From Micropruina sp. (GTDB taxonomy: Bacteria; Actinomycetota; Actinomycetes; Propionibacteriales; Propionibacteriaceae): a DNA stretch of 64,000 bases. Location: positions 1,116,001 through 1,180,000 of the forward strand of contig JADJVZ010000011.1 in NCBI GenBank assembly GCA_016716635.1. Direction: 5' to 3'. The notes beneath the pieces were generated by a model. The model saw only the letters and a program-made list of their open reading frames with translations, did no database searches and had not been told where the DNA came from. Positions 33,569 to 42,211 of the stretch are shown here, one piece after another. Within the stretch, counting starts at the first letter, position 1. Every line of letters begins with the position of its first letter. Made by a program: the position numbers and the translations under genes.

Positions 33569-33596
33569 ACCCTACCAGCGCGAGCGCCAGAATCAA
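33569..33596 (-). promoter_or_regulatory. Candidate rho promoter
   Basis: On the minus strand TTGATT, a 16-base spacer and TAGGGT lie about 160 bases upstream of the rho start and just past the thrH stop. The match to the housekeeping consensus is moderate. The long leader would leave room for Rho-dependent autoregulation, as known for rho in other bacteria. Confidence 0.3.
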
Positions 33597-33620
33597 TCCA
33601 CCACCCCGGGGTGGGCTGAG

Positions 33621-34226
33621 TCAGCGCGTGCTGGCGGACGTGAAGGCCTGCTGAGCCTGCGCGTAATTTGTGACGACCGGGAACTGCGGGAAGTCGTCCA
33701 CGACGTTGGCGGGCGGACGAAACAGGACGCCGGCGTCGGCTTGGGAGAGCATCGCTGTGTCGTTGTAGGAGTCGCCCATCGCGATGCAGCGGAAGTTCTG
33801 GGACTGAAAGGCCCGCACCGCGGCGGCCTTAGAATCCGGCATCCGGAGCGTATAGCCGCTGATCCGGCCTTCGCCGTCGGTGTGGAGGTTGTGGCACCAC
33901 AAGGTCGGATAGCCGAGTTGGGCCATCAAGGGGGTCGCGAACTCATAGAACGTGTCCGACAAGATGATGACCTGGTAGCCCTCACGCAACCACGCCAAGA
34001 ACTCGGCAGCCCCTTGCAGCGGTCCCATGCTCGCGATCACCGCTTGGATGTCGCGCAGCGTCAGGCCGTGGGCATCCAGGATGTCCATCCGATAGCGCAT
34101 CAGCGTGTCGTAATTGGGCTCGTCCCGGGTCGTCCGACGCAGTTCGGGGATCCCTGTGCGGTCGGCGACGTTGATCCAGATCTCGGGGACCAGCACGCCC
34201 TCAAGGTCGAGGCAGGCCAGCTCCAC
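33621..34226 (-). CDS. thrH: ThrH: phosphoserine phosphatase/homoserine phosphotransferase
   Basis: ThrH is a HAD-family enzyme that dephosphorylates phosphoserine and can pass the phosphate to homoserine, giving phosphohomoserine for threonine synthesis. The 201-aa protein matches the Pseudomonas ThrH opening (CLDLEGVLVPEIWI, Asp7) and carries motif II in ILSDTFYEFATPLM (Ser90-Asp91) and GDSYNDTAML (151-160). It follows hom with 3 bases between them, in the order lysA-hom-thrH. In M. tuberculosis this place holds thrC and thrB. Homoserine phosphorylation is therefore the likely main duty, though phosphoserine phosphatase activity alone cannot be excluded. Confidence 0.9.
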   Translation of the reverse strand: MELACLDLEGVLVPEIWINVADRTGIPELRRTTRDEPNYDTLMRYRMDILDAHGLTLRDIQAVIASMGPLQGAAEFLAWLREGYQVIILSDTFYEFATPLMAQLGYPTLWCHNLHTDGEGRISGYTLRMPDSKAAAVRAFQSQNFRCIAMGDSYNDTAMLSQADAGVLFRPPANVVDDFPQFPVVTNYAQAQQAFTSASTR

Positions 34227-34229
34227 GGC

Positions 34230-35528
34230 TCAGCCCTCGAACCGCAAGACCCGCGGTGTTCCCTGCAGGTAGGGCTGCTTGCCGAGCTCGACCAGCGTGC
34301 GCTCCACGGCCGCATTGCTGGAAAGGTGCGTCATGACCCCCAGGCGCGCGAGTGGACCGTCGTCGCCGACCATCGCGGCCTCCTGGCGGACGGCCTGCAG
34401 CGACACGTCTTGGGCTGCGAACGCGGAGGCCACGGAGGCCAGGACGCCCGGCTCGTCGGCGACCAGCAGCGACACGAAGTAGCCCGACAGCGCCTGGCCG
34501 GCCGGAGTGATAGCGCGGCGGCTGTACACCGACTCGCCCGGCCCAGCGACGCCACGAACGCGGTTGCGCGCCGCCGTCACCAAGTCGCCCATGATGGCCG
34601 AGGCCGTCGGCGAGCCGCCCGCGCCCGGGCCCATAAACATCAACTGCCCCGCGTTGCGGGACTCGATGAAGATCGCGTTGTAGGCGCCCGGCACGGAGGC
34701 GAGCGGGTGGCTGTTGGCCACCATCGTCGGATGCACGCCGACGGAGATGGAATCGTCCGGCGCCAGGCTGGCCTTGGCGATCAGCTTGATGGTGGCATTC
34801 ATGGCCTTGGCGTCGGCGACGTCCTCGACGGTGACACCGGTGATGCCCTCGCGGGTCACGTCGTCCAAGCGCACCCGGCTGTGGAACGCCAGCCCGGCCA
34901 AGATGGCGGCCTTGGCTGCGGCATCGAAGCCTTCGACGTCGGCGGTCGGATCTGCCTCGGCGAAGCCGAGGTGCTGCGCCTCGGCCAGCGCATCGGCGAA
35001 CGACGCGCCCTGCGAGGCCATCTTGTCGAGGATGAAGTTAGTGGTGCCGTTCACGATGCCCATGACCGCGGTGACGGCGTCGCCGACCAGCGATTCACGG
35101 AGCGGGCGGATGATCGGGATGGCACCGGCCACGGCGGCCTCGTAGTAGACGTCGACACCCGCAGCTTCCGCCGCGCCGAAGATCGCCTCACCGTCGGAGG
35201 CCAGCAGCGCCTTGTTGGCCGTGACCACGGACGCCTTAGATTCGATCGCACGCAGGATGACGCTGCGCGCCGGCTCGATGCCACCGATGACCTCGATCAC
35301 GAGGTCGAGATCGTCGCGGCTCACCAAACCCATGAGGTCGGTCGTCAGTAGATTGCGGTCGATCCCGGGGCGCTCAAGTTCGAGACGGCGCACGCCGATC
35401 CCGACCAATTCCAGGGGACGCCCGATGCGCGAGGCCAGATCATCGTCGAGCTCGAGAATCATCCGAGCCACCTGCGATCCAACGGTTCCGCAACCTACGA
35501 GCGCGACCTTGAGCCGCTCGTCCTTCAT
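34230..35528 (-). CDS. hom: Homoserine dehydrogenase
   Basis: Hom reduces aspartate semialdehyde to homoserine, the common precursor of threonine and methionine. The 432-aa protein has the Rossmann loop VALVGCGTVGSQVARM at the N-terminus, the catalytic-domain signature MGIVNGTTNFIL and GFAEADPTADVEGFDAAAK, and a C-terminal ACT domain (about residues 345-432), which normally gives threonine feedback inhibition. The ATG at 35528 overlaps the lysA stop by 4 bases, and thrH starts 3 bases after its own stop. It is a complete enzyme of normal length. Confidence 0.97.
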   Translation of the reverse strand: MKDERLKVALVGCGTVGSQVARMILELDDDLASRIGRPLELVGIGVRRLELERPGIDRNLLTTDLMGLVSRDDLDLVIEVIGGIEPARSVILRAIESKASVVTANKALLASDGEAIFGAAEAAGVDVYYEAAVAGAIPIIRPLRESLVGDAVTAVMGIVNGTTNFILDKMASQGASFADALAEAQHLGFAEADPTADVEGFDAAAKAAILAGLAFHSRVRLDDVTREGITGVTVEDVADAKAMNATIKLIAKASLAPDDSISVGVHPTMVANSHPLASVPGAYNAIFIESRNAGQLMFMGPGAGGSPTASAIMGDLVTAARNRVRGVAGPGESVYSRRAITPAGQALSGYFVSLLVADEPGVLASVASAFAAQDVSLQAVRQEAAMVGDDGPLARLGVMTHLSSNAAVERTLVELGKQPYLQGTPRVLRFEG

Positions 35529-36943
35529 CGATCCTCCTCGGCGATGCCGGCGTCCAAAGCGAGGAGATCGTCGAGGGTCTCCCGGCGCACCAGCGTAGAA
35601 ACCTTACCGTCTTTCACCGAGACCACTGGAGGCCGAGGCGTGTGGTTGTAGTTGCTCGCCATGGAGCGGCTGTAGGCCCCCGAAGCAGGCACGGCAATGA
35701 GGTCGCCGGGGCGCACGTCGTCGGGCAAGAAGGTGTCGCGGACGAGGATGTCGCCACCCTCGCAGTGCAGACCCACCACGCGGGACAACACCGGGCGGGC
35801 CGTCGAAGAACGTCCGGCCAGCACCGCGGAATACTCCGCGGCGTACAGCGCCGGACGAATGTTGTCGCTCATGCCGCCGTCGACCGAAATGTAGCGGCGG
35901 TTGTAGCCACCGCCCACCTCGACGGTCTTGGTGGTTCCAACGGTGTACACCGCGGTACCCGCCGGGCCGCAGATTGCGCGTCCGGGCTCGATCGACAAGG
36001 TGGGGACGTCCATGCCGAAGGCTCGACACTCGTGGGCCACGATCTCGGACAGTCCCTTCGCCAGTTCGTACGGCGTCGAGGGCGAATCGTCGCTGGTGTA
36101 CGCGATCCCGAAGCCGCCCCCAAGATCAAGCTCCGGAAGGGCCACGCCGGTCGCTTCCCGGAACTGCGCAAGCAGTTTCAGGGTGCGGCGCGTCGCCACT
36201 TCGAAACCGTTGGTGTCGAAGATTTGGCTGCCGATGTGGCTGTGGATCCCCACCAGGTCGATCTGGGGGCTGTGGTAGCAGCGGACCATCGCCACCAACG
36301 CCGAACCACTGGAGATCGAGAACCCGAACTTCTGATCTTCGTGGGCGGTGGCGATGTACTCGTGCGTGTGCGCCTCGACACCGGTGGTCACCCGGATCAA
36401 CACCTGGGCACGCACGCCGAGTTCGGCCGTCAGCCGCTCCAAGCGTCCGATCTCATCGGAAGAATCGACGACGATCCGCCCGACCCCCGACGTCAGAGCA
36501 AGGCGCAGTTCGGCCTCGCTCTTGTTGTTGCCGTGCAGCGCCATCCGCGCCGGGTCGAAGCCGGCCCGCAGAGCCACGGTCAGTTCGCCCATGGACGACA
36601 CGTCGAGGCTGAGCCCCTCCTCAGCGATCCACCGGGCCACCGTCGCGCATAGGAAGCTCTTGCTGGCGTAATACACGTGCCAGCCCTCGAAGGCGCGCCG
36701 CCAGGTCAGGGCGCGGCCCCGGAAGTCGACCTCATCCATGACGTAGACCGGCGACCCCGTTTGGGCCACGATCTCGTTCACCGACAGCCCGCCGATGGCC
36801 AGTTCCCCCGACTCGCGGCGCGTGGTGGAGTCACTCCAGAGGTTGCGGTCGAGCGCGTTGACGTCCGTGGGCTTGACCAGCCACTGAGGCGCAACGGAGA
36901 CCGCATCGGCGTGGAGAGAACCGGCGACGTGCATGTGGGTCAT
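35525..36943 (-). CDS. lysA: Diaminopimelate decarboxylase
   Basis: LysA converts meso-diaminopimelate to lysine, the last step of the pathway. The 472-aa protein has the PLP-binding lysine at Lys95 in HVYYASKSFLCATV, the HIGSQIFDTNGFEVA glycine-rich loop and the catalytic cysteine region LHCEGGDILVRDTFLPDD. The ATG at 36943 (MTHMHVAGSL) is preferred, since the frame upstream reads through the tRNA-Arg gene antisense and resembles no protein. The N-terminal length fits the family. Its gene leads the lysA-hom-thrH string. Confidence 0.95.
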   Translation of the reverse strand: MTHMHVAGSLHADAVSVAPQWLVKPTDVNALDRNLWSDSTTRRESGELAIGGLSVNEIVAQTGSPVYVMDEVDFRGRALTWRRAFEGWHVYYASKSFLCATVARWIAEEGLSLDVSSMGELTVALRAGFDPARMALHGNNKSEAELRLALTSGVGRIVVDSSDEIGRLERLTAELGVRAQVLIRVTTGVEAHTHEYIATAHEDQKFGFSISSGSALVAMVRCYHSPQIDLVGIHSHIGSQIFDTNGFEVATRRTLKLLAQFREATGVALPELDLGGGFGIAYTSDDSPSTPYELAKGLSEIVAHECRAFGMDVPTLSIEPGRAICGPAGTAVYTVGTTKTVEVGGGYNRRYISVDGGMSDNIRPALYAAEYSAVLAGRSSTARPVLSRVVGLHCEGGDILVRDTFLPDDVRPGDLIAVPASGAYSRSMASNYNHTPRPPVVSVKDGKVSTLVRRETLDDLLALDAGIAEEDR

Positions 36944-37150
36944 GGCGGACACTGTGCCACGGCTCTCCCAAACTCGGCATCCGGCTTCCAGCCCCCGGAC
37001 CGCCAACTGTGCCCCGACAAGGACTTTCCCCGATGAGTGACCAAGCCCTCGCCTCCAAACCCGGTCACGTTCGGCATCTTCCATGACCTGCTCTGAGGCT
37101 GGGTGAGGCTCGAAATCTGCTACAGTCATCCACGGCCCAATGGGCCGTCG

Positions 37151-37222
37151 GCCCCCGTAGCTCAGGGGATAGAGCATCGCCCTCCGGAGGCGGGAGCGCA
37201 GGTTCGAATCCTGCCGGGGGCG
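37151..37222 (+). tRNA. tRNA-Arg (anticodon CCG)
   Basis: The cloverleaf is complete: acceptor stem GCCCCCG/CGGGGGC, D arm GCTC-AGGGGATA-GAGC, anticodon stem TCGCC/GGCGG with loop CTCCGGA (anticodon CCG, codon CGG), and T arm GCAGG-TTCGAAT-CCTGC. CCA is not encoded. It lies between lysA and kgd and reads divergently from lysA. Confidence 0.97.
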
Positions 37223-37376
37223 CCGACCAAACCACACCCCTCCTCAGCCTTGCTTAGAGGCCCGCGTCCTCGTCGTGTTCGACATCAGAGTTCGTCACGA
37301 TTCAACTAGTGTGGGTATCGACCACCAAGTGGTGTGCGGATGACGCTTGTCCGCCAACATGCGAAGGAAGATCACC

Positions 37377-40300
37377 GTGGCTCCAACGGCGGGGGACGAA
37401 TCAGGCCAGGCTCAGGTTTTTGGCGCCAACGATTGGCTGATCGAGGAGATGTACGAGCAGTACACCAACGATCCCGCCTCCGTTGATGCCAGCTGGGTCA
37501 CTTACTTTCAGCAGCATGCGGGCACCTCGGCTCCAGTGGCTCCTGCGCAGGCTCCTCCCGCTCCAGCGCTTGCGGCGCCGGTCGCATCCGCACCTACTCC
37601 CGCCGCTCCGGCCCCCTCGGCCCGGGCCGTGATCGTGTCCGAGCCGGTCCCGGCGCCTGAGCCGGTCGTCCCATCCGCGGTCGCCCGAGCCACCGAAGAC
37701 GCCGCCGCCCGCGTCACGGTCGAGCCCGTCGTCACGCGGTCGGACGCGGTCGAAGGCCCCGGCTCGGGTCTCGGCCTATCGGCCAACCGTCCTGTTGTCC
37801 GCGAGCAGGTCGTGAAGTCCAGCGAGCCGACCTACACCGTCCTGCGCGGCGCCCCCATGCGGACGGTCGCCAACATGGAAACCTCGCTGCAGGTTCCCAC
37901 CGCGACATCCGTCCGCGACGTGCCCATGAAGCTCGCCATCGAGCAGCGGTTGCTCATCAACGGCCACCTCGCGCGGACGACCGGCGGCAAAGTCTCCTTC
38001 ACCCATCTCATTGGCTTCGCGATGATCAAGGCCCTGGTCGCGCAGCCGGCGATGAACAACAGCTACGAGTTGCGCGACGGCAAGCCGACCTTGGTCACCC
38101 CGCCGACCGTCAACCTCGGCCTGGCGATCGACATGACCAAGCCGGACGGTACCCGGCAACTGCTGGTGCCCAACATCAAGAACTGTGAGCAACTCGACTT
38201 CGCCGCGTTCTGGACGGCGTACGAGCGCCTCGTCCAGCGCGCCCGCAAGGCCGAAATCACCGTCGACGACTTCGCCGGCACCACGGCCAGCCTCACCAAC
38301 CCCGGCGGCCTGGGCACCACCCATTCGGTGCCCCGCCTGATGCCGGGCCAGGGGATGATCCTCGGCGTGGGCAGCATCGACTACCCGCCCGAGTTCCAGG
38401 GTTCCAGCGAGGCTCGGATCACCGAGTTCGGCGTGTCGAAGGTCACCACCCTGACTTCCACTTACGACCACCGCGTGATCCAGGGCGCCCAGAGCGGCGA
38501 GTTCCTCAAGCGGATGCACGAGCTACTCATCGGGCATCACGGCTTCTACGACGAGATCTTCGCCTCCCTGCGCATTCCCTACTCCCCTATGCGCTGGTCG
38601 GTGGACACGTCCACCGCGTGGCTGCAGGACAGCCCGCGTGAGGCACGCGTCTTCGACCTGATCCAGGCCTATCGGACGCTCGGCCACCTGCAGGCTGACC
38701 TCGATCCGCTGGAGTACCGCCAGCGCTCCCACCCGGATCTCATGCTGGAACACCACGGCCTGTCCCTGTGGGATCTCGATCGCACCTTCCCGGTGGGCAA
38801 CCTGGGCGGCGCCCGCCGCAGCGAGTACCGCACGCTGCGCAGCATCCTTTCCACGCTCCGCGACTCCTACTGTCGGACGGTCGGCATCGAGTACATGCAC
38901 ATCTCCGACCCGGAGCAGCGCAGCTGGATCAAGAACCGCGTGGAGACCGATTCGCCGAAGTGGAGCAAGGACGAACACCTGCGGATCCTCGACAAGCTCA
39001 ACGAAGCCGAGATCTTTGAGACCTTCCTCCAGACGAAGTTCGTGGGTCAGAAGCGCTTCAGCCTGGAAGGTGGCGAGTCGGCGATCGTCGTGTTGGACGA
39101 GTTGTGCGAGGCCTCCGCCGACGCGGGCTTGGACGAAGTCGTGATCGGCATGCCGCACCGCGGTCGTCTCAACGTGCTGACCAACATCGTCGGCAAGTCC
39201 TATGGGGACGTTTTCCGCGAGTTTGGCGGCAACGTCGACCTCACCATGTCCATGGGCACCGGCGACGTGAAGTACCACCTGGGCGCCGAGGGTCAGTTCA
39301 CCGCCCCCTCCGGCAAGACCGTGAAGACCTCCGTGGCCGCGAACCCGTCCCACCTGGAGGCGGTCAACCCGGTCGTGGAAGGCATCGCCCGCGCGAAGAA
39401 CGACCATCTGGGCGCTGGCGACACGTACCCGGTGATGCCGGTGCTGATGCACGGCGATGCGGCCTTCGCGGGCCAGGGTGTGGTGTACGAAACCATGCAG
39501 ATGAGCCAACTGCGCGGCTACAAGACCGGCGGCACGATCCACCTGGTCGTCAACAACCAGGTCGGTTTCACCACCGCACCCGTCGAGTCGCGGTCGTCCT
39601 TCTACTGCACCGACGTCGCCAAAGTGATCCAGGCCCCGATCTTCCACGTCAACGGGGACGACCCGGAGGCGGTGACACGGGTGACGCAACTGGCCTTCGA
39701 TTACCGCCAGCGGTTCGCCAAGGACGTCGTCATCGATGTCGTCTGCTACCGACGCCGCGGTCACAACGAGGGCGACGATCCGAGCTTCACGCAGCCGCTG
39801 ATGTACGACCTGATCGAACAGAAGCGGTCGACGCGCCGTCTCTACACCGAGGCCCTCATCGGCCGCGGCGACATCACCGACGCGGACGCCGAGGCGGTCA
39901 GCAAGAAGTTCCGGGAGCGCCTTGAGGCCGTCTTCGCCGAGGCCAAGGTGGCCCCCATCGAGGACGAGTCCTACACACGCACGGCCTACTACCCGAAGAA
40001 GCTCGGCACGGATCAGGGCACCACGATCAGCCAAGACGTGATGGATGCAGTCGCCAGCGCCCACCTGGTGTTTCCGGAGGGTTTCACGGTCCATCCCAAG
40101 GTCCGTCCCCAGTTGGAGCGCCGCGCGGACGCCATCGCCCACGGTCCCATCGATTGGGCGACCGGTGAACTGCTGGCCTTCGGCTCGTTGCTCATGGAGG
40201 GCCGCCCCGTCCGCCTCGTCGGGCAAGACAGCCGTCGCGGCACGTTCAGCCAGCGCTTCGCCGCCGTGGTCGACCGGGTCACCAACGAGGCGTGGGTCCC

Positions 40301-41192
40301 ACTCAAGCACCTCTCCGACGACCAGGGTCAGTTCCACGTGTTCGATTCGCTGCTGAGTGAGTACGCGGGCATGGGCTTTGAGTACGGCTACTCGGTGGCC
40401 GCGCCCGAGGCGCTGGTGTGCTGGGAAGCCCAGTTCGGCGACTTCGCCAATGGCGCCCAGACCATCGCCGACGAGTTCATCAGTTCCGGCAACGCCAAGT
40501 GGACGCAGAAGTCGGGCGTGGTCCTGCTTCTCCCCCACGGCTACGAAGGCCAAGGTCCCGACCACAGCTCGGCGCGCATCGAGCGCTGGCTGCAGTTGTG
40601 CTCCGAGGGCGCGTTGGCTGTCTGCCAGCCGTCCACGCCGGCGTCGTACTTCCACCTGCTGCGGACGCACGCCTACGTGAACTGGCACCGCCCAGTGGTG
40701 ATCATCACTCCGAAGTCGATGCTCCGGAACAAGCTGGCCACCTCGATGCCCGCAGACTTCCTGCAGGGTCGTTGGGAACCAGCCATGGGCGATCCCACCA
40801 TCACCGATCACGCCGCCGTCGAGCGCATCATTGTGTGCTCGGGCAAGATCCGCTGGGACCTCGTCACGGCGCGCGCCGAGGCGGGGCTGGACGGCAAGGT
40901 GGCGATTCTCGCCCTCGAGCGCCTCTACCCGCTGCCCGCCAAGGAACTGGCGGAGGAACTGGCCAAGTACCCGCAGGTCACGGACGTCCGCTACGTGCAG
41001 GACGAGCCCTCCAACCAGGGCGCGTGGTGGTTCATGCAGACGGAGCTTCCGCCCGCGATCAAGGCCTTCCTGCCTGACTACAACCTCGTCATGCGTGGGG
41101 TCACCCGTCCGGCCGCGTCGGCCCCGAGTGTCGGTTCTCATCACGTCCACGAGGTGCAGGAAGCCGAACTGATGGACCTGGCGCTGGCCTAA
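37377..41192 (+). CDS. kgd: Multifunctional 2-oxoglutarate decarboxylase/dehydrogenase (E2-E1 fusion)
   Basis: This is the actinobacterial fused enzyme that oxidatively decarboxylates 2-oxoglutarate in the TCA cycle (KGD/OdhA). The 1271-aa protein has a short N-terminal helix (NDWLIEEMYEQYTNDPASVD), a Pro/Ala-rich linker (about 45-95), an E2 acyltransferase domain with His365 in STYDHRVIQGAQ, and the thiamine-diphosphate E1 domain with GMPHRGRLNVLTNI and RRRGHNEGDDPSF. There is no lipoyl domain, as in the mycobacterial and corynebacterial proteins. GTG at 37377 is chosen as start, with AAGGAAG five bases upstream; an ATG at 37359 and a TTG at 37347 are also in frame. Confidence 0.96.
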   Translation: MAPTAGDESGQAQVFGANDWLIEEMYEQYTNDPASVDASWVTYFQQHAGTSAPVAPAQAPPAPALAAPVASAPTPAAPAPSARAVIVSEPVPAPEPVVPSAVARATEDAAARVTVEPVVTRSDAVEGPGSGLGLSANRPVVREQVVKSSEPTYTVLRGAPMRTVANMETSLQVPTATSVRDVPMKLAIEQRLLINGHLARTTGGKVSFTHLIGFAMIKALVAQPAMNNSYELRDGKPTLVTPPTVNLGLAIDMTKPDGTRQLLVPNIKNCEQLDFAAFWTAYERLVQRARKAEITVDDFAGTTASLTNPGGLGTTHSVPRLMPGQGMILGVGSIDYPPEFQGSSEARITEFGVSKVTTLTSTYDHRVIQGAQSGEFLKRMHELLIGHHGFYDEIFASLRIPYSPMRWSVDTSTAWLQDSPREARVFDLIQAYRTLGHLQADLDPLEYRQRSHPDLMLEHHGLSLWDLDRTFPVGNLGGARRSEYRTLRSILSTLRDSYCRTVGIEYMHISDPEQRSWIKNRVETDSPKWSKDEHLRILDKLNEAEIFETFLQTKFVGQKRFSLEGGESAIVVLDELCEASADAGLDEVVIGMPHRGRLNVLTNIVGKSYGDVFREFGGNVDLTMSMGTGDVKYHLGAEGQFTAPSGKTVKTSVAANPSHLEAVNPVVEGIARAKNDHLGAGDTYPVMPVLMHGDAAFAGQGVVYETMQMSQLRGYKTGGTIHLVVNNQVGFTTAPVESRSSFYCTDVAKVIQAPIFHVNGDDPEAVTRVTQLAFDYRQRFAKDVVIDVVCYRRRGHNEGDDPSFTQPLMYDLIEQKRSTRRLYTEALIGRGDITDADAEAVSKKFRERLEAVFAEAKVAPIEDESYTRTAYYPKKLGTDQGTTISQDVMDAVASAHLVFPEGFTVHPKVRPQLERRADAIAHGPIDWATGELLAFGSLLMEGRPVRLVGQDSRRGTFSQRFAAVVDRVTNEAWVPLKHLSDDQGQFHVFDSLLSEYAGMGFEYGYSVAAPEALVCWEAQFGDFANGAQTIADEFISSGNAKWTQKSGVVLLLPHGYEGQGPDHSSARIERWLQLCSEGALAVCQPSTPASYFHLLRTHAYVNWHRPVVIITPKSMLRNKLATSMPADFLQGRWEPAMGDPTITDHAAVERIIVCSGKIRWDLVTARAEAGLDGKVAILALERLYPLPAKELAEELAKYPQVTDVRYVQDEPSNQGAWWFMQTELPPAIKAFLPDYNLVMRGVTRPAASAPSVGSHHVHEVQEAELMDLALA

Positions 41193-41195
41193 AGA

Positions 41196-41561
41196 TCAGC
41201 CCCTGGCCCCGCGCAAGGCCTGCGTCCCGGACGGCATCAGCAGGGGCACCAGGCAACCAATGGACGCTCCCGTGGCAACCCAGGCCGGCCACCCCGCATC
41301 GCTGAGGGTGGCCGCCGTGGCAGCTATGACCAGCAGGAGTGCGACCGCCAAGCCGCGTGACCAGCGACGAAGCCGAAGCACACCCCAGGCAGCGACCGCA
41401 CAGCCGAGCGCGACGACCATGATCATGATGCTGATCCCGATGCTGAACGTTCCGTGGTTCGCCGAGAGCGCCAAGAACCCCAACCAGCCGCCGACCAGCG
41501 CGAACGCCGCCAGGCCAACTCCGCTCAGGAACAGCCCTCGAGCGTGCACAAAAGCTTCCAT
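41196..41561 (-). CDS. Small four-helix membrane protein
   Basis: The 121-aa hydrophobic protein has four membrane helices (about residues 9-31, 42-62, 68-87 and 91-110) joined by short loops, with a basic loop LRLRRWSRG after the second helix. I do not recognise a family. It converges on kgd with 3 bases between the stops and is divergent from whiB1. Confidence 0.7.
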   Translation of the reverse strand: MEAFVHARGLFLSGVGLAAFALVGGWLGFLALSANHGTFSIGISIMIMVVALGCAVAAWGVLRLRRWSRGLAVALLLVIAATAATLSDAGWPAWVATGASIGCLVPLLMPSGTQALRGARG

Positions 41562-41749
41562 AACCGGGTCTTACCTCCCCAAGGGGTTGTTGGCCTCGCT
41601 ACAGTGACTAGGCAGGCAGCGATGGGATCGTTGCCCTGCAGCAAGCACATGTCTTACCCTTACTGCTTTGTCGGTCTTGGTCAAAGACTAAGCCACACTG
41701 TCCGGGGATCCCTCCGGTCTTCCTCACCTTGAAGGGAATGATCCTCGCC

Positions 41750-42001
41750 ATGGATTGGCGCCATAAGGCTGCGTGCCTTACTGAGGACCCGGAGTTGTTC
41801 TTTCCCGTTGGCAACACCGGACCCGCCCTGATGCAGATCTCGGAGGCCAAGAAGGTCTGCCGCCGCTGTGACGTGCGGGAAGAATGCCTCCAATGGGCTC
41901 TCGATGCGGGGCAGGATCATGGCGTGTGGGGCGGCATGAGCGAGGACGAACGTCGCGCACTCCGTCGCCGCAACGCCCGAAGCCGCGGTCGACTCCGCTA
42001 A
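41750..42001 (+). CDS. whiB1: WhiB1-type iron-sulfur transcription regulator
   Basis: WhiB1 is an essential [4Fe-4S], nitric-oxide-sensitive regulator that binds the sigma factor. The 83-aa protein matches mycobacterial WhiB1 almost position by position: it opens MDWRHKAACLTEDPELFFPVG, with cluster cysteines Cys9, Cys37, Cys40 and Cys46, the turn GVWGGMSEDERRALRRR and a basic tail. ATG 41750 gives this opening; upstream ATG and TTG codons would add residues not found in the family. It is followed by a strong terminator. The spacer upstream (41562-41749) should hold its promoter. Confidence 0.95.
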   Translation: MDWRHKAACLTEDPELFFPVGNTGPALMQISEAKKVCRRCDVREECLQWALDAGQDHGVWGGMSEDERRALRRRNARSRGRLR

Positions 42002-42012
42002 CACTCCTCCAC

Positions 42013-42049
42013 AAACGTCCCGGCGCTGCTCGCGGCGCCGGGACGTTTT
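42013..42049 (+). terminator. Terminator of whiB1
   Basis: AAACGTCCCGGCGC and its exact complement with an 8-base loop are followed by TTTTG, 12 bases after the whiB1 stop. Confidence 0.9.
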
Positions 42050-42211
42050 GCGCGCCCGCACGACGGAGACGCCCCCTTTGCCCGCGCTAGTCCGACTACC
42101 GCGAACGCGGTATCTGATGTGGCGCATCCGGGCGATGTTCGTCGGGCCATGCCCGGGCACGATCGTGATGAGGTCTGGGGGTGCGGATGCCCCCGACCCG
42201 AGGAGCACCCG

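Noticed and set aside
37147..37237. N-terminal extension of lysA reading through the tRNA-Arg gene
   Set aside because: The residues come from antisense tRNA; the family start is the ATG at 36943.
38523..41150. 875-codon open frame on the minus strand over kgd
   Set aside because: High third-position GC opens the antisense frame. Its translation has no recognisable domain and is rich in Val, His, Gly and Arg, while the plus strand encodes a complete Kgd.
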